DNA from: Syntrophobacter fumaroxidans MPOB
GTDB taxonomy: Bacteria; Desulfobacterota; Syntrophobacteria; Syntrophobacterales; Syntrophobacteraceae
DNA: 64,000 nt
NCBI RefSeq assembly: GCF_000014965.1
Contig: NC_008554.1
Coordinates: 3,894,001 to 3,958,000 of the forward strand
Direction: 5' to 3'
The position numbers were made by a program, and so were the translations under genes. The notes below the pieces were generated by a model that saw nothing but the letters and a program-made list of their open reading frames with translations, ran no database searches and was not told where the DNA came from. Shown here piece after piece: positions 44,364 to 53,585 of this stretch; within the stretch, counting starts at the first letter, position 1; each line of letters starts with the position of its first letter.

Positions 44364-45053
44364 TCATCCCCTGTTGCGGATCGCCCGCGCCGCCAGTTCA
44401 CCGATGCTGAACGACCGTATGCTCCGGTTTTCGTAGACCCGGATTTCCACTCCCTGGTCGAGGAGCCGTTCCAGTTGATGCCGGAACGGTGAAGCGTCGA
44501 GGAATCCCAGGCTCCATGCCGCCAGCCCCCGATGAAGGGGGTCATGCGATTCAAGATAGAGGGCGACGTGAGGCGGCGCATAGCCGATCAAACCCGCCCG
44601 CACCTGTGCCAGCCTCCCGATTCCCCAGAGCACCCCCCGCTCGAGCAATTCATTCTCCAGAAGATTGCCGTCCCGCCGGATGTAAGAGACCAGGATGCGA
44701 TGGTACTCCTCGGCCAGGCCGCGATGGCAGGCCATGATCTCACCCATGGCTTCGGGGGATCCCCACCCGATGCCGCCCGATTCATCGTTGAGACTCCAGA
44801 TGAGACGCCGCATGATGACGCGCGCCGCTTCCATGTCGGTCGAGGCCGTCACCGACATCACCAGGCCGACCGCTGAGACGGAGCGCCACTTGAGGGTCTC
44901 GTCGGGAGAGAGGAGAAATGAGAGGAGAGGGTTGATCAGTCTGCGCGATTGGGAATACGACCATTCCAGCAGGCGGTCGTCCCAGTCGTCCGACTGCAGC
45001 ACCTGCCGCAGTCCCGCCTTGAGGGTTCGAGTCGTTTCCCGCGGGGTCTTCAC
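44364..45053 (-). CDS. HEAT-repeat-like protein of the DVU0298 type, 229 aa
   Basis: Alpha-helical protein with a repeated-helix look. LKWRSVSAVGLVMS near 53, GGIGWGSPEAMGEIMA near 92, RGVLWGIGRLAQ near 138 and RGLAAWSLGFLDA near 173 resemble family blocks in sulfate reducers. Probably a scaffold or binding protein in the cytoplasm; no enzymatic motif. It follows the ferredoxin gene on the same strand with a 14-base gap. Confidence 0.65.
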   Translation of the reverse strand: MKTPRETTRTLKAGLRQVLQSDDWDDRLLEWSYSQSRRLINPLLSFLLSPDETLKWRSVSAVGLVMSVTASTDMEAARVIMRRLIWSLNDESGGIGWGSPEAMGEIMACHRGLAEEYHRILVSYIRRDGNLLENELLERGVLWGIGRLAQVRAGLIGYAPPHVALYLESHDPLHRGLAAWSLGFLDASPFRHQLERLLDQGVEIRVYENRSIRSFSIGELAARAIRNRG

Positions 45054-45067
45054 CGTCGGCTCTCCGT

Positions 45068-45262
45068 TCAGGACTCATCCCAGGCAATGCAGTCGGCGGG
45101 ACAACAGCTGATGGCCTCCTCGACGCAATCCTCGGGATATGACGAAAGATCGGCGACTTCGATATACCCGGCCGCGTTGCGCTTGAACACCTCAGGACAG
45201 ATTTCGAGGCACCCCTCGCAATCCGAACAACGATTCAGGTCCAGTACGGGAACCTTTGCCAT
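45068..45262 (-). CDS. [4Fe-4S] ferredoxin, 64 aa
   Basis: Cys pattern CSDCEGCLEIC at 12-22 plus a CP pair in SCCPADC near the end. The first group has C-x2-C-x2-C and a fourth C three residues on; with the distal CP this best fits a single [4Fe-4S] ferredoxin of the Desulfovibrio I type. An acidic small electron carrier. It lies 52 bases after the thioredoxin reductase fusion. Confidence 0.85.
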   Translation of the reverse strand: MAKVPVLDLNRCSDCEGCLEICPEVFKRNAAGYIEVADLSSYPEDCVEEAISCCPADCIAWDES

Positions 45263-45314
45263 GAGCGTTTCAGCCTTTCGCGATCGGAAGGGCGGCCGAA
45301 TCCAGGCTCACCCG

Positions 45315-46502
45315 CTACTGGTTGATCAGGTAACTGTACGCGGACAGGGCCGCCTTGGCGCCCTCCCCGACAGCCACCACCACCTGTTTGAAAGGGACGT
45401 TGGTGACGTCCCCGCAGGCAAAAACCCCCGCCAGTCCGGTGCGGCATTCCAGGTCCACCAGGATTTCGCCTCTCCGATTGGTGGCCAGCGTGTCCACAAA
45501 CAGAGACGAGTTCGGCAGGATGCCGATCTCGACGAAAATCCCTTCGACGGTCAATTCCCTGACTTCCCCGCTCTGAAGGCTCCGGATCTCGACCCCCCGC
45601 ACGGCTTTGTCGCCAAGGACCCTGACGGGGACGTATTCGAGGAACATCTCCACCTTTTCGGATTTCTGCACCTTTTCCTGGTAAAGAGGATCCCCGGTCA
45701 GTGGCGTCATGGACACCAGGTAGATCCTGTTTGCAATTTGGATGAGGTCCAGGGCGGCAGCGAGGGCGGAATTGCCGCCTCCGATGACGGCCACGTCCGC
45801 CCCGTCGTACAACGGAGCATCGCAGGTCGAGCAGTAGGAGATCCCCTTGGCGATGAGTTCGTGCTCGCCTTCGATGTTCATGTGCCGATGCCTGCCCCCG
45901 GTGGCGATGATCAATGTTTTTCCGGAGTACACCTTCCCGTCGTCGGTCACCACCCGCTTGATTTTGGCGGTGAGGTCCACGGAGGTGACCTCGGGCCCGA
46001 TTACCCTCTCCACTCCGAAGGTCTTCACATGTTCTTCGAACCTGGCCACGAGGTCACCGGCGTTCACATGGCTGAACCCGAGATAGTTCTCCACATCCGC
46101 GGTCCAGGTCACCTGGCCGCCCACATCCCGGCTGATGACCAGGGTTTTGAGCAGCTTGCGGATGGCGTATATGGCGGCGCTCAACCCGGCGGGACCTGCC
46201 CCGAGAATGATGACGTCGTAAAGGGTCGCGGCGGCCTCCCTGTCCTTCATTCCGAGCCTGCGGTAAAGCTCTCCGGTCGCCTCGAGGCTCACCAGGTCGG
46301 AATACCCGCCGACCGGCACGCCTTCGACGAGCACCTGGGGAACTGTGCCGCCCCCGGTCTTTTCCTTCATCTCGAGCCACTGCCTGGAGGCCGGGCGAAC
46401 TGGGATTTCCTTGTATTCGATACCCTTCTCGGCGAGAAACCGCTTGGCCTTCTCGCAAAACGGGCATTCCTCCACCGTATAGACGATCACATCCACGGCC
46501 AT
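45315..46502 (-). CDS. Glutaredoxin-thioredoxin reductase fusion, 395 aa
   Basis: Residues 1-85 form a glutaredoxin domain (VYTVEECPFCEKAK, CPFC at 13-16; TVPQVLVEG). Residues of about 95-395 are thioredoxin reductase: ILGAGPAGLSAAIYA near 97, the redox pair CSTC near 227, IGGGNSALAAALD near 244 and the FAD-binding end FACGDVTNV near 362. The fused glutaredoxin may receive electrons directly from the reductase. GGTGAGG precedes the ATG at 46502. A separate glutaredoxin gene lies 26 bases upstream and is probably co-transcribed. Confidence 0.9.
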   Translation of the reverse strand: MAVDVIVYTVEECPFCEKAKRFLAEKGIEYKEIPVRPASRQWLEMKEKTGGGTVPQVLVEGVPVGGYSDLVSLEATGELYRRLGMKDREAAATLYDVIILGAGPAGLSAAIYAIRKLLKTLVISRDVGGQVTWTADVENYLGFSHVNAGDLVARFEEHVKTFGVERVIGPEVTSVDLTAKIKRVVTDDGKVYSGKTLIIATGGRHRHMNIEGEHELIAKGISYCSTCDAPLYDGADVAVIGGGNSALAAALDLIQIANRIYLVSMTPLTGDPLYQEKVQKSEKVEMFLEYVPVRVLGDKAVRGVEIRSLQSGEVRELTVEGIFVEIGILPNSSLFVDTLATNRRGEILVDLECRTGLAGVFACGDVTNVPFKQVVVAVGEGAKAALSAYSYLINQ

Positions 46503-46528
46503 AGTCCTCACCTGACACAGAACCACCG

Positions 46529-46777
46529 TCAAGCGCCAAGGCACTCCAGCGCCTTCTCGAGATCCTTGCGATCGAAGCCCACCAACACCTGGTCGCAGAC
46601 CCTGATCACGGGAACACTGCGCCCGCCCTCGGTCAGCTTCCTCATCTCCTGCATGGCTTCCTTGTCGGCGCTCACGTCAACCGACTCGAAATCGATGCCC
46701 TTTTCCTCGAGGAACTCCTTTGCCTGGCGGCAATAGTTGCAGCCGGGCGTGGTATATATCTTCACTTTCTTGTCCAT
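46529..46777 (-). CDS. Glutaredoxin, 82 aa
   Basis: MDKKVKIYTTPGCNYCRQAKEFL: the active site CNYC at 13-16, the cis-Pro loop SVPVIRV near 55 and the GFDRKDLEKAL end. Thiol-disulfide exchange in the cytoplasm, probably reduced by the adjacent fused reductase. AAGGAA lies upstream of the ATG at 46777; the longer frame to 47008 is not needed. Confidence 0.85.
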   Translation of the reverse strand: MDKKVKIYTTPGCNYCRQAKEFLEEKGIDFESVDVSADKEAMQEMRKLTEGGRSVPVIRVCDQVLVGFDRKDLEKALECLGA

Positions 46778-47233
46778 GATTTCATTTCCTTTCAATCGGG
46801 TGCCGGGCAGGAATGTCCGCCGGTCGAGCCGGGGCAGGGTCCCTTCGCACCGAACCGACGCGTTCGCCCCCCGGCATGGGTGCAAGCTCCCGGTGAGCCC
46901 GCCGGTACGGTTTTCGGCGCTCACTACTGCGTGAACGCAAGGGCCGCCGAGGCATCCTCCACGGCGCCGAGGCGCCGAACGCAGCTTTCCCGGACAACCT
47001 GCAAACACACCGGCTCAACGGCGCATGCGTCGGACCTTGCGATGCGCCCTGCAGCGCGACAAACTACAACGCCATCGCCGAGGCGTTTTGCAGGCGAAGC
47101 AAGCGGTTGCACGGGTGAAATCCGCGGCTCTGGCCGACGAACCGGCCCCTTCCGTCCCGAAGGATACGAAGCCCGGCACAAAGCCGCTCGGAGGGTCTCC
47201 GAAAAACGTTGTAAACCCCGAAACCCGGCGGGC
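46778..47233. other. Gene-free stretch
   Basis: 456 bases between the glutaredoxin start and the rubrerythrin stop. No reading frame with a binding site, no repeat and no clear terminator was seen. Confidence 0.5.
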
Positions 47234-47728
47234 TTAGCGGGAAATCCTGCTGAGCTCCAACGACAGGCGCCTCAGGTGTTCCTGCTCCTCCTTCACCAAC
47301 GCCTTGATCAGTTCCTGGTCCTGCTTGCTCACGGTGGCGTCCTCGAGCCCCAGGAAGAAGATCACCGAATCCTTCTCGAATTCGATGGCCAGTCTCAGAG
47401 CGCTCTTCACGTCGGTCACCCGGGCCAGTTCCTGGTCCAAACCGGCACTCGTGACGAAGACGTGCTCGTCCGCCATCATCTTGATGTACCGATCCAGTTC
47501 ATTGTCGGGATCCCACACCGTGCTCACGGTCGAGCTCTTCGGGAGTTGGGCCTTCAGAGCTTCGAACCGTTTCTTGTGTTCAACCTCCTGTTCGGCAAGA
47601 TCCGCGAAGAGTTTCCTGACTCCGGGATCTTGGATGACTTTCAGGGAGGCGTCGTAAAATTTCTTCCCGTTCTCTTCAATCTTGATGGCAATGTTGAAAA
47701 CTTCCGCCGCATTGAACTTGAAACTCAT
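47234..47728 (-). CDS. Rubrerythrin-type diiron protein without rubredoxin domain, 164 aa
   Basis: Ferritin-like four-helix bundle with the diiron ligands in IKIEENGKKFYD near 17, EQEVEHKKRFEAL near 47, FEKDSVIFF near 116 and KEEQEHLRRL near 146. Rubrerythrins reduce hydrogen peroxide in anaerobes; normal ones carry their own rubredoxin domain. This protein lacks it, and a separate rubredoxin gene lies about 500 bases upstream on the same strand. Confidence 0.85.
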   Translation of the reverse strand: MSFKFNAAEVFNIAIKIEENGKKFYDASLKVIQDPGVRKLFADLAEQEVEHKKRFEALKAQLPKSSTVSTVWDPDNELDRYIKMMADEHVFVTSAGLDQELARVTDVKSALRLAIEFEKDSVIFFLGLEDATVSKQDQELIKALVKEEQEHLRRLSLELSRISR

Positions 47729-47769
47729 GGCTTTTTAACTCCCCGGGTGTCTATGCCCCGAATACAATT

Positions 47770-47923
47770 TTGCGTTCAAGATGATTGCATTGGGCGGGAG
47801 GGTATAAAGCCCTCCTCTCGCTAAGCCTGACGGGCACATCGGTCCGTGGGGACGGGGTTTATTTCCGCCCGCGTCACCCCCCCGACGGGCAGGTGTCGTG
47901 TCATCTTGAACGCACCTCGGTAT
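47770..47923 (+). repeat. Rep-A element, complete copy
   Basis: The left end TTGCGTTCAAG (47770-47780) and the right end CTTGAACGCACCTCGGTAT are inverted. Inside: GGGCGGGAGGGTATAAAGCC, TGACGGGCACATCGGTCC and ACGGGGTTTATTTCCGCC. It lies between the rubrerythrin and rubredoxin genes. The rest of the gap (47924-48233) holds no gene. Confidence 0.75.
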
Positions 47924-48233
47924 AAGTTGCCGTTTGTGGTGTGGTCCGGAAACCGCGCGATACCCGGTCGTATCGGTCGATCGCCTTTCGGCCTTCTTCC
48001 GCGAGGCCGGGACCCGGCGTCATGGAGCGGCCCGTTCGATGGCTCGAATCAAAACTCATGGGCCTCGAAACCGGTCGCGGCGAGGCCGGGTCGATCCCGA
48101 CCGTCGCGAAGATCACGAACATCACACCAGACCGATCCTCCTGCAAGGGCGGGCCGCTCCGCCCGAGTCCTTCGCGGGGGATGTCTCTCCTGCCGTTCGA
48201 GCGGGCCGTTGGGCTCGCAGGCAAAGGCAGGAA

Positions 48234-48392
48234 TCATTCCTTTTCAAAATCACTCTTGGCTGCGCCGCACACCGGGCAAACCCAGTCCTCGGGGAGGTCC
48301 TCGAATTTCGTTCCGGGGGCGATGTCGTTGTCGGGGTCACCGACCGCGGGGTCGTAAACATAACCGCAAACCGTGCATACGTATCGATCCAT
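48234..48392 (-). CDS. Rubredoxin, 52 aa
   Basis: [20 protein letters not shown] starts the protein: CTVC at 6-9 and CPVC at 39-42 bind one iron, and the aromatic core (Y4, Y11, Y13, F30, W37) is intact. Ends DFEKE. Small electron carrier that can reduce rubrerythrin. AAGGAGG lies 11 bases upstream of the ATG. Easily missed because of its size. It is in the same direction as the rubrerythrin gene downstream. Confidence 0.95.
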   Translation of the reverse strand: MDRYVCTVCGYVYDPAVGDPDNDIAPGTKFEDLPEDWVCPVCGAAKSDFEKE

Positions 48393-48656
48393 AGTCTCTT
48401 TTTCCTCCTTCGTCTGTTGGTGTTGGCCGGGAAATCAACCTCGAATCCCCCTCAATTGCTCCCGTACCAGGGAGGGCGGGGATTTCTTCCAATGCCGACG
48501 GCTTTGCCGGCCGGAAACCGGCAAGCGCCTGTTCCTACTCAGTGGTGAAGGTCCAAAGGCGGTTCGCAAAACTGGATACAATGTTTGTTCTTCACATATT
48601 CACCGCATCAAAGTCAATGCCGGAATAGTGGAAAGTCTCGGACATCTATCCGGAAT

Positions 48657-51131
48657 TCAGTTTCGTCGCTTTCCCCAAAGCCGCTTGAGACGGAGCGCGT
48701 TGCTCACTACGGAAACCGAACTGAGTGCCATGGCCCCCGCGGCGAACATGGGATCGAGCAGGATGCCGAAAAAGGGATAGAGCGCTCCCGCCGCCACGGG
48801 GATGCCGAGCGAGTTGTAAAAGAAGGCCCAGAACAGATTCTGCTTGATGACCCTCATGGTGAGGGATGAAAGCTCGATGGCCGACACCACCAGCCGGAGA
48901 TCTCCCTTGATGAGGGTAATATCCGCGGCTTCCATGGCCACGTCGGTCCCGGCGCCCAGGGCGATGCCGACATCGGCGGCCGCCAGGGCGGGGGCGTCGT
49001 TTATGCCGTCACCCACCATCGCAACGACTTTGCCCTCATTTTGCAGCCTGCGGATTTCGCCGGCCTTGTCGCCTGGCAGGACTTCGGCCATCACGCGTTC
49101 GATTCCCACCACCTTCGCTATGGCCAATGCCGTTTCCTTGCGGTCTCCGGTGATCATGGCCACTTCCATGCCGCGTTCCCGCAGGCGGGCGACGGCCGCG
49201 ACGGCGGACTCCTTGACCCCGTCGGCAAGGGCGATCACGCCGATGATGCGCCGTTGCGCTCCCACGTAAACGCATGTCCTGCCGGCTGCAACCAGGGTCT
49301 CGGCCTGAGTGTTCAACTCCCCGAAATCGACGGAATGCTCCGCGAGCAGCCGGGCGCTGCCGACCATCACTTCCCTGCCGTTCACAAGTCCCCGCGAGCC
49401 CAGGCCGGACAGCGCGCGGAAATCTTCCACCGGAAGAGGGGCACAACCTTCCGCGCTTGCGCGTTCGACGACGGCGCGTGCCAGGGGGTGCTCCGAAACC
49501 GCTTCGATGGATGCCGCCAGCGTCAGCAATTCGCTGCGTTGCATTCCGGGCGCGGTAATGACGTCGGTAACTTCCGGGGTTCCGTTGGTGAGCGTTCCGG
49601 TTTTGTCGAAGACCACGGTGGTGAGCTCGTGGGCCCGTTCCAGGCTCTCGCCGCCTTTGATGAGAATGCCGCTCTCGGCCCCCAGGCCCGTGCCGACCAT
49701 GACCGCCGTCGGAGTGGCGAGCCCCATGGCGCAGGGGCAGGAGATGATCAAAACGGAGACGAAGTTGAGCAGCGCGCGGCTGAACGTGTCGCCGGGCACG
49801 ACAAAATACCAGATGCAGAAAGTGACCAGGGCAATGGCGATCACCGCCGGGGAAAAGACGGCGGCGACCCGGTCGGCGAAATACTGGATCGGAGCCTTGG
49901 AGCCCTGGGCTTCCTCCACGAGCCGAATGATCTGGGCCAGGGCGGTTTCCGACCCCACGCGCGTCGCCCGAAAGGTGAAACTCCCGGTCTGGTTGATGGT
50001 TCCGGCGAAGACGTTGCTCCCGGGTTCCTTGGCCACCGGGATGCTCTCACCCGTGAGCATGGATTCGTCCACCGCCGAGGCGCCCGTCTCCACCCGGCCG
50101 TCGGTGGGGACCCTGCCGCCCGGTTTCACCAGGATCAGGTTGCCCTCGACAACCTCCTCCACGGGGATGTCCATTTCACGGTCGCCGTGGATCACCCGGG
50201 CCGTCTTCGGGGTCAGTTGCATGAGCTTCTTGATGGCGGCGGTGGTCCTTCCGCGCGCTTTCATCTCGAGCAGCCGTCCCAGAAGTACCAGCGTAATGAT
50301 CATGGCCGCGCCGTCGAAGTAGACGTGCGTTTCGATCCCCGCTGAGGCAAAAAAGGCGGGCCACAGAGTGGCCAGGGTCGAATAGACGTAGGCGGAAAAC
50401 GCTCCGATGGCCACCAGGGTGTTCATGTCGGCCGACTTCCGGCGTGTGGCCTTGAGTGCCCCGATGAGGAACCGGTCGCCCACCCAGAAAACCACCGGAG
50501 TGGTCAGGACAAGGAGCGCGACCTGCATGATCCCCCGGGGTATTCCATGCAGGAAGGGAAACCAGTGCTGCATGCTTCCCGTCATGATGACGACGCTCAG
50601 CACCGCGCCGACCGCGACTTTGACGCGCAGGTCCCGAAGCTCCCGGTCCCGCGCGGCTTCCACCGGATCCTCCTGCGGGGTCTCCCGGAACAGGCCCAGG
50701 TATTCATACCCTGCGTCCTCGACGGCGGCTCTCAGGGATGCAACCGGGGCAACGCGCGAATCATGGAAAACGGTCGCCCTCGACGACGCCAGGTTGACGG
50801 CCGCCCGGTCAACCCCCGGTACCGATTTGAGCGCGTTTTCGACGCGGCGCACGCAGGCCGCGCAGCTCATCCCCCCCACCAGGAGAGTGGTCTTGCGCAG
50901 CTTCTCGTCCTCGGCCGAATCGATGGAGACGGGTTCGTAGCCGATATCCCTGATTCTTTCCGCGATGGCCTCGGTGCCGGAGACTTCGGGGTCATAGTCC
51001 ACCGACGCCCTGGACGTTGCGAAATTGACGGAGGCGTCGCGAACTCCCTCGAGCTCCTTCAACCCCTGCTCCACCCTTCGCACGCAGGCCGCGCACGTCA
51101 TGCCCGCGATGTGAATCGTCGCCTTAGACAA
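48657..51131 (-). CDS. copA: Copper-translocating P-type ATPase CopA, 824 aa
   Basis: Exports Cu(I) from the cytoplasm. Two N-terminal metal-binding domains (GMTCAAC at 10-16 and GMSCAAC near 74), membrane helices with the intramembrane CPC motif (IISCPCAMGLATPTA near 462), the phosphorylation motif DKTGTLT near 505, and GDGINDAPAL near 698. The start is TTG and overlaps the CopZ-like stop by 8 bases, which points to coupled translation. Normal length for a two-HMA CopA. Confidence 0.95.
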   Translation of the reverse strand: MSKATIHIAGMTCAACVRRVEQGLKELEGVRDASVNFATSRASVDYDPEVSGTEAIAERIRDIGYEPVSIDSAEDEKLRKTTLLVGGMSCAACVRRVENALKSVPGVDRAAVNLASSRATVFHDSRVAPVASLRAAVEDAGYEYLGLFRETPQEDPVEAARDRELRDLRVKVAVGAVLSVVIMTGSMQHWFPFLHGIPRGIMQVALLVLTTPVVFWVGDRFLIGALKATRRKSADMNTLVAIGAFSAYVYSTLATLWPAFFASAGIETHVYFDGAAMIITLVLLGRLLEMKARGRTTAAIKKLMQLTPKTARVIHGDREMDIPVEEVVEGNLILVKPGGRVPTDGRVETGASAVDESMLTGESIPVAKEPGSNVFAGTINQTGSFTFRATRVGSETALAQIIRLVEEAQGSKAPIQYFADRVAAVFSPAVIAIALVTFCIWYFVVPGDTFSRALLNFVSVLIISCPCAMGLATPTAVMVGTGLGAESGILIKGGESLERAHELTTVVFDKTGTLTNGTPEVTDVITAPGMQRSELLTLAASIEAVSEHPLARAVVERASAEGCAPLPVEDFRALSGLGSRGLVNGREVMVGSARLLAEHSVDFGELNTQAETLVAAGRTCVYVGAQRRIIGVIALADGVKESAVAAVARLRERGMEVAMITGDRKETALAIAKVVGIERVMAEVLPGDKAGEIRRLQNEGKVVAMVGDGINDAPALAAADVGIALGAGTDVAMEAADITLIKGDLRLVVSAIELSSLTMRVIKQNLFWAFFYNSLGIPVAAGALYPFFGILLDPMFAAGAMALSSVSVVSNALRLKRLWGKRRN

Positions 51132-51321
51132 GGTTGAAACCAGCCTTTTCGATCCGTTCCCGCACGAGGTTCATATCCACGGGTCCGGTGGATTCGAACG
51201 TGGCGCGGCCGCTCTCCAGATCCACCGTGACGCCGGTCACTCCATCGATTTCGGACAAGGCCTTGGTGACCGCCTTGACACAATGCCGGCAGGACATGCC
51301 TTTGATTTTGAGTGTGGTCAT
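51124..51321 (-). CDS. copZ: CopZ-like copper chaperone, 65 aa
   Basis: One HMA domain: MTTLKIKGMSCRHC with CRHC at 11-14, the usual CopZ pattern, and ending KAGFNLV. Carries Cu(I) to the CopA metal-binding domains. GGGGAG precedes the ATG at 51321. Directly upstream of and overlapping copA. No CsoR/CueR-like regulator was seen next to it. Confidence 0.9.
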   Translation of the reverse strand: MTTLKIKGMSCRHCVKAVTKALSEIDGVTGVTVDLESGRATFESTGPVDMNLVRERIEKAGFNLV

Positions 51322-51373
51322 TGATTCTCCCCGTAGAAATCGATTGCCGTTTCGAAGATTCTCTCCCCTACGC

Positions 51374-51613
51374 TCATTCATTCTCTTCGATAATCATTCT
51401 CTTCCAGAAAACCAGTATCCCATCTTTTCCGAAGGACACTTGGAGAAGCTCCCACCCTTTTCGACCACGTTCGTTGAGCAGCTTCTCCATCACCTGGATC
51501 TGCGGCCGAGGAATGCTTTCGAGCCGACAGGTTCCCTCCGGGGAGCAGAAATAAACCATCTCCCTGAACGAGTCGGCGCTGTGCTGGGTAATTTCGTATT
51601 CGAATAGATTCAT
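51374..51613 (-). CDS. Small conserved-looking protein, DUF4177-like, 79 aa
   Basis: MNLFEYEITQHSADSF then LNERGRKGWELLQV and ILVFWKRMI: the GWEL pattern and the FxxKR end are typical of small DUF4177-like proteins of unknown function. GGAG six bases before the ATG at 51613 decides the start over 51625. It lies 52 bases before copZ on the same strand and may be co-transcribed. Confidence 0.6.
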   Translation of the reverse strand: MNLFEYEITQHSADSFREMVYFCSPEGTCRLESIPRPQIQVMEKLLNERGRKGWELLQVSFGKDGILVFWKRMIIEENE

Positions 51614-52090
51614 GCTGTTCTCCATGACGGGAATTCATTGACGGCAAACCCCGAACGTCACTCGCCAACGGCAGGACTCCGCAGCTCGCCCCGGAACGCA
51701 AGGGGATCGGGCCGAACGATGCAACCCGGCGGTTCGTCGAGAGCAGGGAGTGCCCGAAGTTCGAGCCCGCGGGACGAGGACCGACCCTCGCGGACCATAC
51801 GCCGGGAAAAATAACCTCGCGGGCAGGCGCAAGCAAGAGACCGTGGCGGAAAAGCACAGAAGGCGGCGTGTGTGTGCTTGTGGTGCAAGGAAGGTTTGCG
51901 CATGGGCGGACTTTCGGATCGTTGCGGGAAAGATGGGCCGCGAGAACGCCGGCAACGAAGGCTCCGGCCCGGGTTGAAGCCGATCTGGAGGTTCCGGGAG
52001 GGCAGGTCCTCCCGGCAGTTGCAGAGACGACGAATGCGAATTGTCGCGGGGAAATCTCTTGCTCCGCGGAAAGACCGAAGACCGGAGGCG
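51614..52090. other. Gene-free stretch
   Basis: 477 bases between the DUF4177-like gene and the stop of the stress-protein gene. Frames here (for example 51658-52149) are rich in Arg, Ser and Pro, lack binding sites and are rejected. No repeat was recognised. Confidence 0.5.
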
Positions 52091-53032
52091 TCAGGCCACG
52101 ACCCACAGGGCCATGTTTCCGGCGATTTGCGTAAGCTTGAAGGTGACACGCCCCATGTCGAATTCTTCGATTCCGGACAGCCCTTTTCTGCCCACCACGA
52201 TAGTGCCGAAACCTCCCTGGCGTGCTTCTTCGATAATCGCCCCGGCCCGGCTTGCGACCCCTGAGATCACCTTGATGGAGATCCTGTCCGCCTTGACTCC
52301 CGCCGCTTTCAGTCGTTCGGTCGCCTCTTCGAATGCCGGTCGTATCTCGTTTTCCGCCTCTTCGAGGAGCCGTTGCCGGTAGCCTTCCGGAAAGATCTGC
52401 TCCTGGCCGGCGGCAGTGACCGATATTCCTCTGACCACGTGAAGGAGGCTTATCGAGTGGGTCTTGACGGCGGCCATCCGGCAGACGTGGTCGACCGCCC
52501 GCATCGCTCCCGCGGAAGAATCCATGGCGATGAGGATCTTGCCCTTCCGGGGTTTGCCTCCCACCAGCCAGACCGCGCTCGTATTCAGCTTTGCGGTGGT
52601 CTTGCCGGCGACGCTGCCGAGCATCCGTTCGTCGATGCCTCCGAGTCCCGTGCGCCCGACGACAACCGCGTCATAACCCCTCTGGGCTTCCGTCAGAATG
52701 TCCCGGGCAATTCCTTCCCTGATTTTCTGGATGCTGATCATCACGGAATATTCGGGTATTCCGACGTCCACCAGCACGCGCCGCGCCTGGCGCATGAACT
52801 GGCGTATGCGGTTCTCTTTCTGCATTTCCCAATCTTTGAGGTAATCGAGATGCGTTGGAGTCAGAGGGTCCTTCTCCCAGTCCCAGAAGGCATCCGGCAC
52901 CCTGTTCATGACGTGGAACAGGACCACGCTCGTCTCAAAAGACGGCACGATACCGCTCAAGTAGCTTACGGCCTCCTGAGTCTGTTCGGAGCCATCCACC
53001 GCGACGAGAATTCTTCTCCTGTCCTGACTCAT
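52091..53032 (-). CDS. Tandem universal stress protein (two UspA domains), 313 aa
   Basis: The first domain begins RRILVAVDGSEQTQEAVSYL and the second KILIAMDSSAGAMRAVDHV near 169. ATP-binding glycine patterns GRTGLGGIDERMLGSVAGK near 128 and GRKGLSGIEEFDMGRV near 282 end each domain. Universal stress proteins of this type are cytoplasmic and bind ATP or AMP. GGAGG is close to the ATG at 53032. Confidence 0.85.
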   Translation of the reverse strand: MSQDRRRILVAVDGSEQTQEAVSYLSGIVPSFETSVVLFHVMNRVPDAFWDWEKDPLTPTHLDYLKDWEMQKENRIRQFMRQARRVLVDVGIPEYSVMISIQKIREGIARDILTEAQRGYDAVVVGRTGLGGIDERMLGSVAGKTTAKLNTSAVWLVGGKPRKGKILIAMDSSAGAMRAVDHVCRMAAVKTHSISLLHVVRGISVTAAGQEQIFPEGYRQRLLEEAENEIRPAFEEATERLKAAGVKADRISIKVISGVASRAGAIIEEARQGGFGTIVVGRKGLSGIEEFDMGRVTFKLTQIAGNMALWVVA

Positions 53033-53585
53033 TTTCCTCCTCATCCACGGAACGAACCGCATGATGCCGCTTCGATCGGAAAGACCCGACCGACAACGAG
53101 AAGCATTGAATCCATGCCGAAACAGCCAGGACAATATATCAAAAGCACATCGCGCTGCACACTCATTTGTGCGGATTATTGGACATTGGCGAGCGGTCTC
53201 GTGCAATGCACAACCAGCGGCCTGGTCGAAGGTTCCGGGGATTTTCCGGGACACGGGGACCTGAAAGGCTCCGGGAAAGGGTTCGGCCGAACAAGGCCAA
53301 ACATCCCGCGGAACCCCGGCGAGGGGAATCGAACGCCTCGATCCGAGGGCAATCAGAGGGGGTGCGAAAGCTTGGGGCGCCCGGTTTTCGTGTCCGGGGA
53401 ATGAGGCATCGTTCCGGCTTGCCGCCGGAACCGGAAAGCCTTCGGCACATCCGGGGCTCAAGCTCCGCTTGTGCAGGCGAGGAAGCCCTCGGCGAGCCGC
53501 AGGGTCCCATTGGCCGAATGAACCCGTGGCGTTGAACGACTTTCCACTCGGAATGGAATTCACGAGGAAACGGGGGGAAGTTCCC
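53033..53585. other. Gene-free stretch
   Basis: 553 bases between the stress-protein start and the stop of the cytochrome b5-like/DUF2231 gene. No convincing frame, repeat or terminator. It must hold the stress-protein promoter, which I could not identify. Confidence 0.5.

Noticed and set aside
44949-46736. A 595-codon plus-strand frame opposite the ferredoxin and thioredoxin reductase genes
   Set aside because: Antisense shadow; the opposite strand has clear motifs.
51658-52149. A 163-codon frame on the minus strand
   Set aside because: Overlaps the end of the stress-protein gene out of frame; low-quality composition and no ribosome binding site.
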